Assembly (NCBI GenBank): GCA_003213255.1
Contig: QCNI01000005.1
Location: 1 to 64,000 of the forward strand
Reading direction: 5' to 3'
From: Prochlorococcus sp. AG-424-P16
Lineage (GTDB): Bacteria > Cyanobacteriota > Cyanobacteriia > PCC-6307 > Cyanobiaceae
DNA: 64,000 bases
The translations under genes were made by a program, and so were the position numbers. Below the pieces are notes generated by a model. The model worked only from the letters and a program-made list of their open reading frames with translations, did no database searches and was not told the DNA's origin. Position 1 is the first letter of the stretch. Every line of letters starts with the position of its first letter. Below are positions 21,993 through 32,511 of this stretch, in pieces.

Positions 21993-22679
21993 TTAATTAT
22001 ATTGAAATTTTGATGGTTCTTGCCAGCTAGATAAAAAACCATTTTTCAACTCTGCTACTGCATCAGCATAAGTTAATTCTTCATAACGATGTGTAATCCA
22101 CAAAGCTGTTAAAGGTTTTTTATGGTCACTTGTCAGATTTTTAATAGTTCGTAAAACTTTGAATTGACTGGTTTGATCAAGTAACGCTGTTGGCTCATCT
22201 AAAAGAATAAAATTTCTATTACTAATAAGAGCGCATGCAATAGTTAAGCGTTGTTTTTGTCCACCGCTCAAAGTATAAACTGGCCTTTTTTCAAAGCCAT
22301 TCATTCCTACCTGATCAAGCACATATTCAATTTTTTTATTAATTTCATTTTGACTTATATCCTGATTAATATTAATCAGAAGTTCGCTCCTACAATTTGG
22401 CATTAATATTTGATGATCAGGGTTTTGAAACACCATACCAATATTTGCATTAGAGTAAATTAAACCATTTTTAGGATTGATTATTCCATTAATTAATTTT
22501 AAAAGAGTACTTTTTCCGCTCCCGTTTTTACCTACGACCATCCAAAATCCAGGTTTTTTTATTGAGAAGTTACATTTAAAAATTAAATTTTCTTTTTCCC
22601 CAGGATATGAAAAAGAAACATCTTTGAATTTAATATGAGGTATTTCATTTTGAAGGGCATCTCGCATTATTTCTATCAA
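21993..22679 (-). CDS. ABC transporter ATP-binding protein (EcfA/CbiO-like)
   Basis: Walker A VGKNGSGKSTLLKLI, signature LSGGQKQRL, FILLDEPTALLD. Confidence 0.9.
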   Translation of the reverse strand: MIEIMRDALQNEIPHIKFKDVSFSYPGEKENLIFKCNFSIKKPGFWMVVGKNGSGKSTLLKLINGIINPKNGLIYSNANIGMVFQNPDHQILMPNCRSELLININQDISQNEINKKIEYVLDQVGMNGFEKRPVYTLSGGQKQRLTIACALISNRNFILLDEPTALLDQTSQFKVLRTIKNLTSDHKKPLTALWITHRYEELTYADAVAELKNGFLSSWQEPSKFQYN

Positions 22680-22954
22680 TCTATGTTGAGAGAAAATCCT
22701 GGTCTTTTAGCTCCTCCTGCTACTGACGATTTTTCATATATCTGAACAGAAATGATTTCTTTAGCTCTCACAGCAATTAATTTATCTTGCACTTTGTCAC
22801 AACTTAATTCTATCAAGTTTGAGGATTCTAAAGTTTCATTCATAGAACTTTTTATTTCATCATAAATTCGTTTAACGTCATCAAATTCTTTCTTCTGAAT
22901 TGAAAGTGGAAAAGGTGAATATCTCAAACTTAGTTCTAACGAATACATAATCAT
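22676..22954 (-). CDS. UPF0367 family conserved cyanobacterial protein
   Basis: YSLELSLRYSPFPLSIQKKEFDD...ISVQIYEKSSVAGGAKRPGFSL. Confidence 0.8.
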   Translation of the reverse strand: MIMYSLELSLRYSPFPLSIQKKEFDDVKRIYDEIKSSMNETLESSNLIELSCDKVQDKLIAVRAKEIISVQIYEKSSVAGGAKRPGFSLNID

Positions 22955-23102
22955 AATTAAAAACTACCTTTTATATTACTAAATATTTTTTCGCAGGAAG
23001 TTATTTAAATTAAATTCTTTTGAGAAAATTGTATAAAAGACCTGGAAATACAATTATTATAAATATTAGGAGACTTTATTTTGCTTTTTAAAATACAATT
23101 TC

Positions 23103-24071
23103 ATGGAAATAGCAAATGATATAACCTCTCTAGTTGGAAATACCCCATTAGTTAAATTAAATAGAATCAGAAATTATTTTGATAGTTATCCAGAAATAAT
23201 AGCCAAACTAGAAAGTTTCAATCCATCAGCGTCCGTAAAGGATCGGATCGCCTATTCAATGTTATGTAAAGCTGAAGAAGAAGGATTGATAACCCCAGAT
23301 AAGACAACTTTAATTGAAGCAACTAGTGGAAATACTGGAATCGCATTAGCAATGGTTGCTGCAGCAAAAGGCTATAAATTGATATTAACTATGCCAGATA
23401 CGATGAGTATTGAGAGAAGGGCAATGTTAAGAGCATATGGAGCTGAATTACAATTAACTCCGGGAAAAGAAGGAATGAAAGGAGCTTTAGATTTAGCTAA
23501 TGAGTTGTCTTCAACCATTGTAAATAGCTATCAATTTAATCAGTTTGAAAACTTTGCTAATCCAGATATTCATGAAAGAACAACAGCCCAAGAAATATGG
23601 TCCCAATCCAATAACAATTTAGATGGACTAGTTATAGGAGTAGGCACAGGAGGAACAATTACTGGTTGTGCACGTTTTTTGAAGAAAGTTAATCCAAATT
23701 GCAAAATTTATGCCGTAGAGCCCAAAAAAAGTGCTGTGATTTCAGGGGAAAAAGCAGGATCTCATTCGATTCAAGGAATTGGAGCGGGTTTTGTACCGAA
23801 AGTACTTAATACTAAACTAATTGATGAAATTATAAAAATAGATGACGATGAAGCATTTTATTATGGTCGTTTATTAGCTCGATTAGAAGGTCTTTTATCT
23901 GGCATCAGCAGCGGTGCAGCGTTAGCAGCAACAATAAAAATTGGCAAAAGAAAAGAACTAATAAATAAAAGATTGATAGTTATTCTTCCAAGTTTTGGTG
24001 AAAGATATTTATCAACGGCAATGTTTGAATCTAATACCTCAATTCAAGCCAGAAAAGATGGTTATCTTTAA
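23103..24071 (+). CDS. cysK: Cysteine synthase A
   Basis: LVGNTPLVKLNRI, NPSASVKDRIAYSML, EATSGNTGIALA, GTGGTITG. Confidence 0.96.
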   Translation: MEIANDITSLVGNTPLVKLNRIRNYFDSYPEIIAKLESFNPSASVKDRIAYSMLCKAEEEGLITPDKTTLIEATSGNTGIALAMVAAAKGYKLILTMPDTMSIERRAMLRAYGAELQLTPGKEGMKGALDLANELSSTIVNSYQFNQFENFANPDIHERTTAQEIWSQSNNNLDGLVIGVGTGGTITGCARFLKKVNPNCKIYAVEPKKSAVISGEKAGSHSIQGIGAGFVPKVLNTKLIDEIIKIDDDEAFYYGRLLARLEGLLSGISSGAALAATIKIGKRKELINKRLIVILPSFGERYLSTAMFESNTSIQARKDGYL

Positions 24072-24087
24072 TGCATAATTTATAAAA

Positions 24088-24765
24088 ATGAGAAAAAATT
24101 TATATGAAGAATTAGGTCTCAAAAAAAATGCAACCAGAAGTGAAATTAAATCTTCATATCGCGCTTTAGTGAAGCAACATCATCCTGATGCGGGCGGCAA
24201 GAAAGAACGATTTCTTGCAATACAAAGTGCTTGGGAAACTCTAAATGACCCTATAAAAAAGAAAGAATACGATAGCAATTTTTTCTCTTCCAGTTCATCA
24301 TTTGATTCATTAAATGAAAATTGGGAAGAGAAATTTAATACACAAAAATATAATTCTTTTATTAAGGACAAAGAAGTTGAAACATGGATTAAAGAAATTT
24401 ATAGTCCGATAAATAGATTAATCAGTCAAATAATTAAACCTTTGAATAACGAAATAAAAGAATTATCTGCCGATCCATATGATGACCAACTAATGGAAAA
24501 TTTTTGCTGTTATATAATTCTTTCACAAAAAAAAATAGAAAAAGTTGAAAAAATTTATAACAAAAAAATAGTTCCAAAGTCTATTTCAGATTTAGGCCTC
24601 GATCTTTATCATTGTTTTTCACAAGTTAAAGATGCGCTATCAGAATTTGATAGATATACGCAGGGATATGTAGATAATTACTTATTTGATGGCAAAGAAA
24701 TGATCAAAGAAGCAAAAAGAATCCAATCAAAGATGTCTACAAAGAAAAAAAATAAAAACTTTTAG
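24088..24765 (+). CDS. J-domain (DnaJ-type) protein
   Basis: YEELGLKKNATRSEIKSSYRALVKQHHPDAGG, HPD motif. Confidence 0.92.
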   Translation: MRKNLYEELGLKKNATRSEIKSSYRALVKQHHPDAGGKKERFLAIQSAWETLNDPIKKKEYDSNFFSSSSSFDSLNENWEEKFNTQKYNSFIKDKEVETWIKEIYSPINRLISQIIKPLNNEIKELSADPYDDQLMENFCCYIILSQKKIEKVEKIYNKKIVPKSISDLGLDLYHCFSQVKDALSEFDRYTQGYVDNYLFDGKEMIKEAKRIQSKMSTKKKNKNF

Positions 24766-24776
24766 ATATAAAAAAT

Positions 24777-25016
24777 TTATTGATTATATTCTTTAAGTTG
24801 ATCTAATTTCAACCAAACATCTGGAACTGGTCTGCGCCATCGAACCTGAGCATATTCGTCTTTGAGTGAAAGAATCTCTCCAGGACCTTCAAAAACATAA
24901 TTTGGTAGATCATTATCACTAGCTAGCGCTTCGATACTTTTAATATAATTTTCTCTATCGACAAAAACTAAGCTTCCTTTCTTGAGAGGTTGCTTTTGAA
25001 TAGAATCAGTCATCAT
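24777..25016 (-). CDS. ndhO: NAD(P)H-quinone oxidoreductase subunit O
   Basis: LKKGSLVFVDRENYIKSIEALASDNDLPNYVFEGPGEIL; start taken at internal ATG (79 aa). Confidence 0.9.
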   Translation of the reverse strand: MMTDSIQKQPLKKGSLVFVDRENYIKSIEALASDNDLPNYVFEGPGEILSLKDEYAQVRWRRPVPDVWLKLDQLKEYNQ

Positions 25017-25147
25017 AAATTCAAGAAAGCTATTAAAATTTATTATACAAAAACTTGTTTGAAAACATTGAAAAAAATTTATACCTGAATAATAATTACA
25101 AACTTCTAAAAAATTTAATAGCCTTAAATGATAAACATCTATATGAT

Positions 25148-26074
25148 ATGCGTCTTTTATTACTTGGCTGTACTGGATTTGTTGGTAAAGAATTAGTACC
25201 AACACTACTCAATGAAAATCACGAAATATACATTGTAAGTAGAAAGCCTATTAGTAAATTAAAGATTGATTTAAATTTTAATAAGTTTAAATTTTTTCAA
25301 TTAGATTTATCAAAAGAAAAAAACTGGAATAACGAAAATCTTCTAAATATTTTAAGAGAGACAGATGGAATTATTAACTTGATGGGAGAACCTATAGCGG
25401 AAAAAAAATGGACTTCTGAACAAAAACAAGAGATTGAAAATAGTCGTATTAATACCACAAAATTTATGATGGAGACCCTTAAAAATTTAAAAATAAATCC
25501 AAAAGTCATTATAAATGGATCAGCAATAGGTTATTACGGTACTAGTATGTCTGGTGAATTCACTGAAAGTAGTATTGGAGGAAAAGACTTTTTAGCTAAC
25601 CTTTGCAAAAAATGGGAAGCAGTCGCTGCCGAAAAACCATTTTTCTCAAGGCTAGTTATTTTTAGAATTGGAATCGTATTAGAGGCAGATGGAGGTGCAC
25701 TAGGAAAAATGCTCCCAATATTTAAAGTTGGATTAGGTGGACCAATTGGAGATGGTAAGCAATGGATGAGTTGGATTCACAGAAGTGATTTATGTGCAAT
25801 AATTTCGCAAGCATTAGTTGATAAAAAGTATTCAGGAGTATTTAATGCTGTTGCACCAAATCCAGTATTAATGAGAGAATTTTCTCAGACTTTAGGCAAA
25901 TGTTTAAATAGACCTAATTTACTTCCAGTGCCTGGAGCGGTTTTAAAATTATTGTTAGGAGATGGTGCAAAAGTTGTATTAGAAGGACAGAAAGTAATAA
26001 GCAACAAACTCAAAAATTATAATTTTAAATATCCTCTTCTTGAGAAAGCAATTTACGCCTCAACCAAGAATTAA
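25148..26074 (+). CDS. TIGR01777/YfcH-type NAD-dependent epimerase/dehydratase family protein
   Basis: MRLLLLGCTGFVGKELVPTLL, INLMGEPIAEKKWTSEQKQEIENSR; ATG chosen inside ORF 25055..26074. Confidence 0.9.
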   Translation: MRLLLLGCTGFVGKELVPTLLNENHEIYIVSRKPISKLKIDLNFNKFKFFQLDLSKEKNWNNENLLNILRETDGIINLMGEPIAEKKWTSEQKQEIENSRINTTKFMMETLKNLKINPKVIINGSAIGYYGTSMSGEFTESSIGGKDFLANLCKKWEAVAAEKPFFSRLVIFRIGIVLEADGGALGKMLPIFKVGLGGPIGDGKQWMSWIHRSDLCAIISQALVDKKYSGVFNAVAPNPVLMREFSQTLGKCLNRPNLLPVPGAVLKLLLGDGAKVVLEGQKVISNKLKNYNFKYPLLEKAIYASTKN

Positions 26075-26294
26075 CTCCGTTTACTAAAGCACCAATAATA
26101 AGAATTGTTATCAATGGAACTATAAGAGGATTCCAAACTATTTGAATAAAATCTATAAAAATAAATATTCCATTTAATTGCATAATGATTGCAAAAATAA
26201 AAAACATCGCAAAAAAAATTACTGTAAATAAATTTATTAATAACAAATTATCAATTATTTGTTTTAACTTATTCTTATTATTTTCTTTAGTCAT
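26025..26294 (-). CDS. Small two-TM hypothetical protein
   Basis: 89 aa with two hydrophobic segments; overlaps the convergent gene by 50 nt and the upstream gene by 8 nt. Confidence 0.6.
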   Translation of the reverse strand: MTKENNKNKLKQIIDNLLLINLFTVIFFAMFFIFAIIMQLNGIFIFIDFIQIVWNPLIVPLITILIIGALVNGVNSWLRRKLLSQEEDI

Positions 26295-27495
26295 TTTTTA
26301 TAACATCATTCATATCATTTACCATCTTAAGACAAGCTTTGTTTTCACCTAGTCTTTGTTTGGCATTTTTATTACATGAGATAATAAAATTATTATTTAG
26401 TTTTAATAAATATATTACTTTTAAGATTAATTTAATTGTCTGATTTATTTGATCATTCTTATTTTTATAATTACTGGCACAAAAAACATAATTCCCAAGC
26501 AAACGTCTTTGAGCTTCTGCAAAAGATTTTGTAAATTGTGGACCTTTACCTTCAATCTGAATAACTGGTTTTCCTAATCCAATCGCTTGCTCTGCTGCCG
26601 TTCCTGCCATACTGATACAGCATCTACTTTTCAATAATATTTCATCAAAATTATTCCAATATATATTCACCTCTAAAGATTTATATTGAAATTTCAAGAG
26701 ATACTTCTCTTTTATTTGTTCTAGGTTTAACCATCCTCTATTTTGAAATATCTCCTTTATTTTTGATGAAGATAATGCATTAACTATTGCAAAATTAAAC
26801 TCAATTTTTTGAAAATATCTTAAATCTGACAATGCCTCTAATACTTCTAAAATCAAGACAAAATTATCTAAAATTTCGGGGAATCTGCTTCCTGGAAATA
26901 ATCCAATACTAAATTTAGATTTCTTTAATTCTTTATTGATATTGATAGGAAAAAACTTATCCATAAATGGATTGCCTAAAAAAGACACTTTCTTTTTTAA
27001 TTGCAAAGTTAAATCATTAGCTGTAAGAGAATCCCTTGTATATATTTTTATTGCTTTTTTTGAGAGCAAGAAAAATTTAGAAGGCCAAGGTAATTTCAAT
27101 TTACCTTCATAATGACTGGAATAAGCAACTAGATATGTAAAAAAATCTTTCTTACAAATCCATGCAAAAAAAACTGGGACAATATCTCCAACTACAAAAA
27201 AATAATCATATCTTTTTCTTAGTTTATAAGCTAAATATAATCTTTTAAGAAAATAAAATATTTCTCCTCCAAATATCTCAGTAAGTCTTCCCTTAAAAGA
27301 ATTATAGCCAATACCTCCAGTACTAAATTCTTTAGTTTTTCCAATAATTTTTATATTTTCTTTTTTGTAGTGGTTTCCCATACCAACAATTGGCAAAGCA
27401 TGGACAGAATAACCACTTTTTACGAATTGCTTAGCTATTAGACTGCCAGATAGATCTTCTCCATGCCCATTACTCAATATTAAAATTTTAAACAA
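26287..27495 (-). CDS. Lipid-A-disaccharide synthase-related (LpxB-like) glycosyltransferase
   Basis: ILSNGHGEDLSGSLIAKQF...SMAGTAAEQAIGLGKPVIQIEGKGPQFT. Confidence 0.85.
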   Translation of the reverse strand: MFKILILSNGHGEDLSGSLIAKQFVKSGYSVHALPIVGMGNHYKKENIKIIGKTKEFSTGGIGYNSFKGRLTEIFGGEIFYFLKRLYLAYKLRKRYDYFFVVGDIVPVFFAWICKKDFFTYLVAYSSHYEGKLKLPWPSKFFLLSKKAIKIYTRDSLTANDLTLQLKKKVSFLGNPFMDKFFPININKELKKSKFSIGLFPGSRFPEILDNFVLILEVLEALSDLRYFQKIEFNFAIVNALSSSKIKEIFQNRGWLNLEQIKEKYLLKFQYKSLEVNIYWNNFDEILLKSRCCISMAGTAAEQAIGLGKPVIQIEGKGPQFTKSFAEAQRRLLGNYVFCASNYKNKNDQINQTIKLILKVIYLLKLNNNFIISCNKNAKQRLGENKACLKMVNDMNDVIKND

Positions 27496-27496
27496 T

Positions 27497-27925
27497 TTAA
27501 AATTCCAACCATTTTTTTACTTTGGTTAACTCAGGCCAATCTGGATATCTACTTAATCCGTCTTCAACAGATTCTTTCAACTCATTTTTCACATCTGGCA
27601 TCATCATAGACATTTTCTTTATTAACTCAATATGATCTCTTACACCTTTATTATTAGTAGCCAAAAGAGCTAAAGACAAATTCATTCTTGCTTGTGGATC
27701 TTGCTGATTTAATCGAACAGCTTGTCTGGCAGCTGACAAGGCTTCTTCATTATTTTTCAAAAGTAATTGAAGCCATGATAAACAAGTCCAGGCGGCAAAA
27801 TGATTTGGAATTTGCTGTATGATTTTTTGAAAATCTTGAACAATTGGAATTAAATCTTTCCCCGCTTTATATCTTGATAGAGCTGCATTAAAATCCTCTT
27901 CGATGGGATTAATTTCGTTATTCAT
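27497..27925 (-). CDS. TPR-repeat protein
   Basis: AWTCLSWLQLLLKNNEEALSAARQAVRLNQQDPQARMNLSLALL. Confidence 0.8.
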   Translation of the reverse strand: MNNEINPIEEDFNAALSRYKAGKDLIPIVQDFQKIIQQIPNHFAAWTCLSWLQLLLKNNEEALSAARQAVRLNQQDPQARMNLSLALLATNNKGVRDHIELIKKMSMMMPDVKNELKESVEDGLSRYPDWPELTKVKKWLEF

Positions 27926-27931
27926 TAACTA

Positions 27932-28324
27932 TTAAACGGCAAAGGAGCTTCCACAACCGCAAGTTTGAGAAGCATTGGGATTTACAAAATTAAAGCCACC
28001 TCCAATTAATTCCTTACTAAAATCTAATTGCATTCCATAAATATATAAGAGACTTTTAGGATCACAAACTACTTGAAAGCTTTGATCAGCCTTTAATGAA
28101 TAATCATAAACTTTATCATCAGGATTTATTTCATTAGTTCCTATAAAATCCATCGTATAACTCATCCCACTACAACCACCTGATCTTACTCCCACCCTTA
28201 GTGCTTTTTTATCACTTTGGCCATTCAATAAATTTGAAATTTGTTCTATAGCATCATTCGTAATTAAGATACCTTTACCATCATCAGAATTTTTAATTTC
28301 CTGTTTAACTTCTACATTTTCCAT
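27932..28324 (-). CDS. A-type iron-sulfur cluster assembly protein (IscA/SufA-like)
   Basis: LRVGVRSGGCSGMSYTMDF...CGCGSSF; start set at MENVEVKQ. Confidence 0.93.
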   Translation of the reverse strand: MENVEVKQEIKNSDDGKGILITNDAIEQISNLLNGQSDKKALRVGVRSGGCSGMSYTMDFIGTNEINPDDKVYDYSLKADQSFQVVCDPKSLLYIYGMQLDFSKELIGGGFNFVNPNASQTCGCGSSFAV

Positions 28325-28423
28325 AAACAAGGGATTTCTACTATTTATAATATAAAAACTTAAACGATAGGATGCATAGAACAAACGTAATCCAAACTTG
28401 ATTTGTTATAATTCTAAGAAAAA

Positions 28424-29879
28424 GTGAAAATTGCAATAGTCGGTTCTGGATTAGCTGGTCTTACAGCAGCAGTCAATTTAGTTGATGAAGGTCACGAAGT
28501 AGAAATTTTCGAGAGCAGGTCATTTTGGGGAGGTAAAGTAGGAAGTTGGGAAGATAAGGATGGTAACCACATAGAAATGGGTTTACATGTATTTTTTTAC
28601 AATTATGCAAATCTTTTTAAATTAATGAAAAAAGTGGGAGCTCTAGACAATTTACTCCCGAAAGATCATACTCATCTATTTATTAATAATGGCGGTAATT
28701 TAAAATCTTTAGACTTCAGATTCCCTTTGGGTGCTCCATTTAACGGACTTAAAGCTTTTTTTACCACCGAACAACTTACTTGGGTAGATAAGTTCAGAAA
28801 TGCCGTAGCTTTAGGGACAAGCCCAATAGTTAGAGGATTGATAGACTATGAAGGCGCAATGAAAATAATTAGAGATCTAGATAAAATTAGTTTTAAAGAA
28901 TGGTTTTTAAACCATGGTGGAAGTGAAAAAAGCTTAGAAAGAATGTGGGATCCTATCGCATACGCTTTAGGTTTTATTAACTGCAAAGATATTTCAGCAA
29001 GATGCATGCTAACTATATTTATGATGTTTGCTTCAAAAACAGAAGCCTCAAAACTTAATCTTTTAAAAGGTTCTCCGCATAAGTGGTTAACTCAACCTAT
29101 TGTCGACTACATCACAAACAAAGGAGCAAAAATATATCTTAACCATAACGTAGAAGAAATCATTTATGAAAAAGGATCTTCCTCTTATTCAGTAAATCAA
29201 TTAAAAATATCTTCTCCTGAAGGTATTAAGGCAGTGTTTGCAGATAAATTTCTAGCTGCCTGTGATGTTCCTGGAATAAAAAAAATAATTCCAAAAGAAT
29301 GGTACCAATTTAAAGAATTTGAGGGTTTAAAAAAACTTAGAGCTGTAGCTGTTGCCACAATTCAATTAAGATATGACGGTTGGGTTACTGAATTAGAAAA
29401 AGAAAATACTGGAAACAAACCAATTGGATTAGATAACCTTCTTTATTCTGCTGATGCCTCTTTCAGTTGTTTTGCTGATTTAGCACTCGCAAGTCCAGCA
29501 GACTATAGAAAAAAAGATATGGGATCGCTTCTCCAATGTGTTTTAACTCCTGGCGATAGATGGATAGGAAGATCCACAGAAAGAATTACAAAAGAAATAG
29601 ATAAAGAGGTTCGCCGTCTATTCCCATCCTCAAAAAACCTTAAATTGCTTTGGAGTAACGTGGTACAAATTCCACAATCACTCTATAGAGAAGCTCCCGG
29701 TATGGAACCTTTCAGACCTGATCAAAAAAACATCTATATCTAATTTCTTCATGGCTGGTAGTTATACAAAACAAGATTATATAGACTCTATGGAGGGAGC
29801 CACAATGAGTGGTCATTTAGCTGCTGCCGCAATTCTAGAGAAGAAAGCAGAATTAGCAAAAAATCTTGCTGTAAGTTAA
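28424..29879 (+). CDS. zds: Zeta-carotene desaturase, interrupted by a frameshift at the A7 run 29724..29730 (GTG start)
   Basis: First frame [25 protein letters not shown]...FRPDQK; removing one A restores [49 protein letters not shown] ending at 29879. Confidence 0.93.
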
Positions 29880-29882
29880 TTC

Positions 29883-30353
29883 ATGGGTACTTGGCTCAAA
29901 CATGACGTAATAACAGTTGTTAATGCGCCTCTTGAAAATGTATGGGATACATGGAGCGATTTAGACTCAATGTCACTTTGGATGAGTTGGATTGAATCTG
30001 TAAAAACAGTTGACGAAGAAACTAATACGTTACCAGATTTAACAGAATGGACTTTAGCTGCAAATGGCTTTAGGTTTAAATGGAAAGCTCAGATTACAGA
30101 AAGGGTTGAAAAAAGCAAACTAAAATGGAAATCAATAGGAGGTTTACCAACTGAGGGATCAGTAGTTTTCGAAAGTAAAACTGATCAAATCACAACGGTC
30201 AATTTAGCCATAACTTATGAACTACCAAAAATGATTGCTCGGTTTATGGAAGAAAATATTTTAGGCAAAATGGTTACAAACGAATTACAGGCCAATATTG
30301 ATAGGTTCAAAGATTTAGTTGAAAAGAACTATACAAAAAATTTTTCTAATTAA
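29883..30353 (+). CDS. SRPBCC (polyketide cyclase-like) family protein
   Basis: DVITVVNAPLENVWDTWSDLDSMSLWMSWIESV; starts 3 nt after the restored zds stop. Confidence 0.88.
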   Translation: MGTWLKHDVITVVNAPLENVWDTWSDLDSMSLWMSWIESVKTVDEETNTLPDLTEWTLAANGFRFKWKAQITERVEKSKLKWKSIGGLPTEGSVVFESKTDQITTVNLAITYELPKMIARFMEENILGKMVTNELQANIDRFKDLVEKNYTKNFSN

Positions 30354-31143
30354 AAATATTAATTGCTACATCTAGTAGTCCTTCAAAAGTAAATTTTTGT
30401 GCCTGACTATCAACTCTTCCAAAAATCTTGTTACATATTTTTGTTGTCTGAGGTCCAATAGTTAATAACTTAATTTGATCAAAATATTCTAACCATTTTT
30501 TACCAAGTTTTTTTTCTAGTAAAAAAGCCGCATTTACTACGGTTTTACCACTTGAGAAAATAATTGCATCGACTTTTTGATTGGAAATAATATCAATTGT
30601 TTCTTCCGGAATTGATTCGGGACATTTAGTTTCATATGCAGCAACCTCAAATACACGAGAACCAGCCTTTCTAAATTGCTCTGCAATGAAATCCCTACCA
30701 CCTGTTTGAACTCTTGGTACAAAAACTCGAAGTCCATAACCAGATACTGGAAAATTATCAATTAAACTTTCAGCAACAAATTCCGGAGGTATGAAATCAG
30801 CCTTAATCCCAAAATCATCAAGAGTTTTTGAGGTTTTTTCTCCGACTACGGCGATTTTTGTTTTTTTAGAACATTCTTTTAATGAACTATTAAAGTATCT
30901 AAGTCTTTTATCCACGAATTTGATCCCATTACTACTGGAAAAAATAATCCAATGAAAATCATTAATTTGATTTAATGCTTCGTCAAGAGGATTCAAATCA
31001 TCAGGATCAGCAATACTTATTGCAGGTAAATCAAATACATTAGCTCCCTTGCTTATGAATATCTTTTTTATATCCAATATCCCTTCTTTTGATCGAGTAA
31101 TAATTATATTTCTTTGATGAAGGGGTAGATCAACTTTTGGCAT
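30346..31143 (-). CDS. hemD: Uroporphyrinogen-III synthase
   Basis: IITRSKEGILDIKKIFISKGANVFDLPAISI...DAIIFSSGKTVVNAAF; start at MPKVDLP. Confidence 0.85.
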   Translation of the reverse strand: MPKVDLPLHQRNIIITRSKEGILDIKKIFISKGANVFDLPAISIADPDDLNPLDEALNQINDFHWIIFSSSNGIKFVDKRLRYFNSSLKECSKKTKIAVVGEKTSKTLDDFGIKADFIPPEFVAESLIDNFPVSGYGLRVFVPRVQTGGRDFIAEQFRKAGSRVFEVAAYETKCPESIPEETIDIISNQKVDAIIFSSGKTVVNAAFLLEKKLGKKWLEYFDQIKLLTIGPQTTKICNKIFGRVDSQAQKFTFEGLLDVAINIFN

Positions 31144-31522
31144 CCTTGTCCTCAACATTATAATTTTGATTTTTATTTGTTAATTCATCGAGAAGTTTCA
31201 AGACTGATAATCCTTTATCAAGAACAACATCGTCTTTAAAAATTATCTCTGGAACTCTTCTCATCTCAATTCTTTTTCCTAAACTATGCCTTATAGAGTT
31301 TTTAGCAGTATTCAAGTTTTCAACAATCTCTTTCCTCACTTTCTCTTGAGCAGTTGAAGTTATGTAAATTTTACAGTGTTGCAAATCACCTGATAAATCG
31401 ATCTTTGAAATATTGACGAAATGATCTCTAATAAGATCATTTTCTAAATCGTTCTGCAAAATAAGGGTTATTTCTTTCTTCAAAAGAGAAGAAACTTTTG
31501 CAAGACGGTAATTATTTGGCAT
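31130..31522 (-). CDS. rbfA: Ribosome-binding factor A
   Basis: YRLAKVSSLLKKEITLILQNDL...LRHSLGKRIEMRRVPEIIFKDD-type pattern. Confidence 0.93.
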   Translation of the reverse strand: MPNNYRLAKVSSLLKKEITLILQNDLENDLIRDHFVNISKIDLSGDLQHCKIYITSTAQEKVRKEIVENLNTAKNSIRHSLGKRIEMRRVPEIIFKDDVVLDKGLSVLKLLDELTNKNQNYNVEDKDAKS

Positions 31523-31740
31523 TATGGTTTTAAATTTATTGGGTTTGTCATCGCTTGCAAGACAAAATAAACAGTTATGAAGGCACTTAAGACAGAAGAT
31601 ATCAATCCTACTATTGTGAGAGGATTTGATCTATTCTTGAATAAAGGTTCAAGCAAAGCAACAAGTCCCCCAACAATGATAGATATCAAATACTTTGGAT
31701 ATCTCGCAACATTAGAGAAAAATTCGCCCATCAGCTCCAC
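31522..31740 (-). CDS. DUF751/Ycf33 small membrane protein
   Basis: MGEFFSNVARYPKYLISIIVGGLVALLEPLFKNRSNPLTIVGLI; real start likely internal Met. Confidence 0.8.
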   Translation of the reverse strand: MELMGEFFSNVARYPKYLISIIVGGLVALLEPLFKNRSNPLTIVGLISSVLSAFITVYFVLQAMTNPINLKP

Positions 31741-31785
31741 AAATAGATTAGTTTTTTAGCTAAGTTTTAACAAACATTAAACTGC

Positions 31786-32511
31786 ATGATTACATTATAT
31801 CAATTTAGGCATAGTGCTTTTTGTTTAAAAACAAGAATGGCACTTCATGCAAAAAAACTACAATATCGAGTTGAAGAAGTAACACCTGGTATAGGCCAAT
31901 TTGAAATCTTTAAGTTATCAGGTCAAAAACAAGTACCTGTAATAGTCGATAGTAATGATCAAGTTATTAATGACTCTTCAACTATTTGCGAATATATAGA
32001 TAAAAAAAATAATAACAATCCACTTTTTCCTGAGGACCCAATATTATTTGCACAATGCAAACTAATTGAAGACTGGGCAGATACTACAATGGCTACAACA
32101 TGCAGAAAAGCTTTAATAAAATCTGCAATAGAAAATCCACAGCTAAGAACAGCATTACTTCCAGATGAAATACCTTCTTCGGTTAAAAGTATTGTTGATA
32201 AATTACCTTTTGAAAATCTTAGTAAAATTTCTAATGTAGTTTTGTCTTCTAAAGATAATTTAGAACTCCAAAAATTACTGGAAGCTTTATCAAAATCCCT
32301 AATCAACAAGAAATATTTAGTTGGAGATAGTTTATCAATTGCAGATATTTCAATTGCTGCTCAATTATCCCTTCTTAAATTTCCAAAGTCTGCAGGACCA
32401 ATTCTTTCAGGAGAGGGGAGCCAAGAATTCATAAACAACCCTTATTTAGAAAATCTTTTCATTTGGAGGAACAACTTAGAAGAATATCTTTTTAGTGCTA
32501 ACTCTCAATAA
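31786..32511 (+). CDS. Glutathione S-transferase family protein
   Basis: YQFRHSAFCLKTRMALHAKKLQYRVEEV...QKQVPVIVDSNDQVINDSSTICEYID. Confidence 0.9.
   Translation: MITLYQFRHSAFCLKTRMALHAKKLQYRVEEVTPGIGQFEIFKLSGQKQVPVIVDSNDQVINDSSTICEYIDKKNNNNPLFPEDPILFAQCKLIEDWADTTMATTCRKALIKSAIENPQLRTALLPDEIPSSVKSIVDKLPFENLSKISNVVLSSKDNLELQKLLEALSKSLINKKYLVGDSLSIADISIAAQLSLLKFPKSAGPILSGEGSQEFINNPYLENLFIWRNNLEEYLFSANSQ

Noticed and set aside
29720-29735. A AAA AAC heptamer in zds as a classic programmed -1 frameshift site
   Set aside because: A -1 slip gives [11 protein letters not shown]..., not the conserved tail. The tail needs +1 (or loss of one A), so the heptamer does not explain it.
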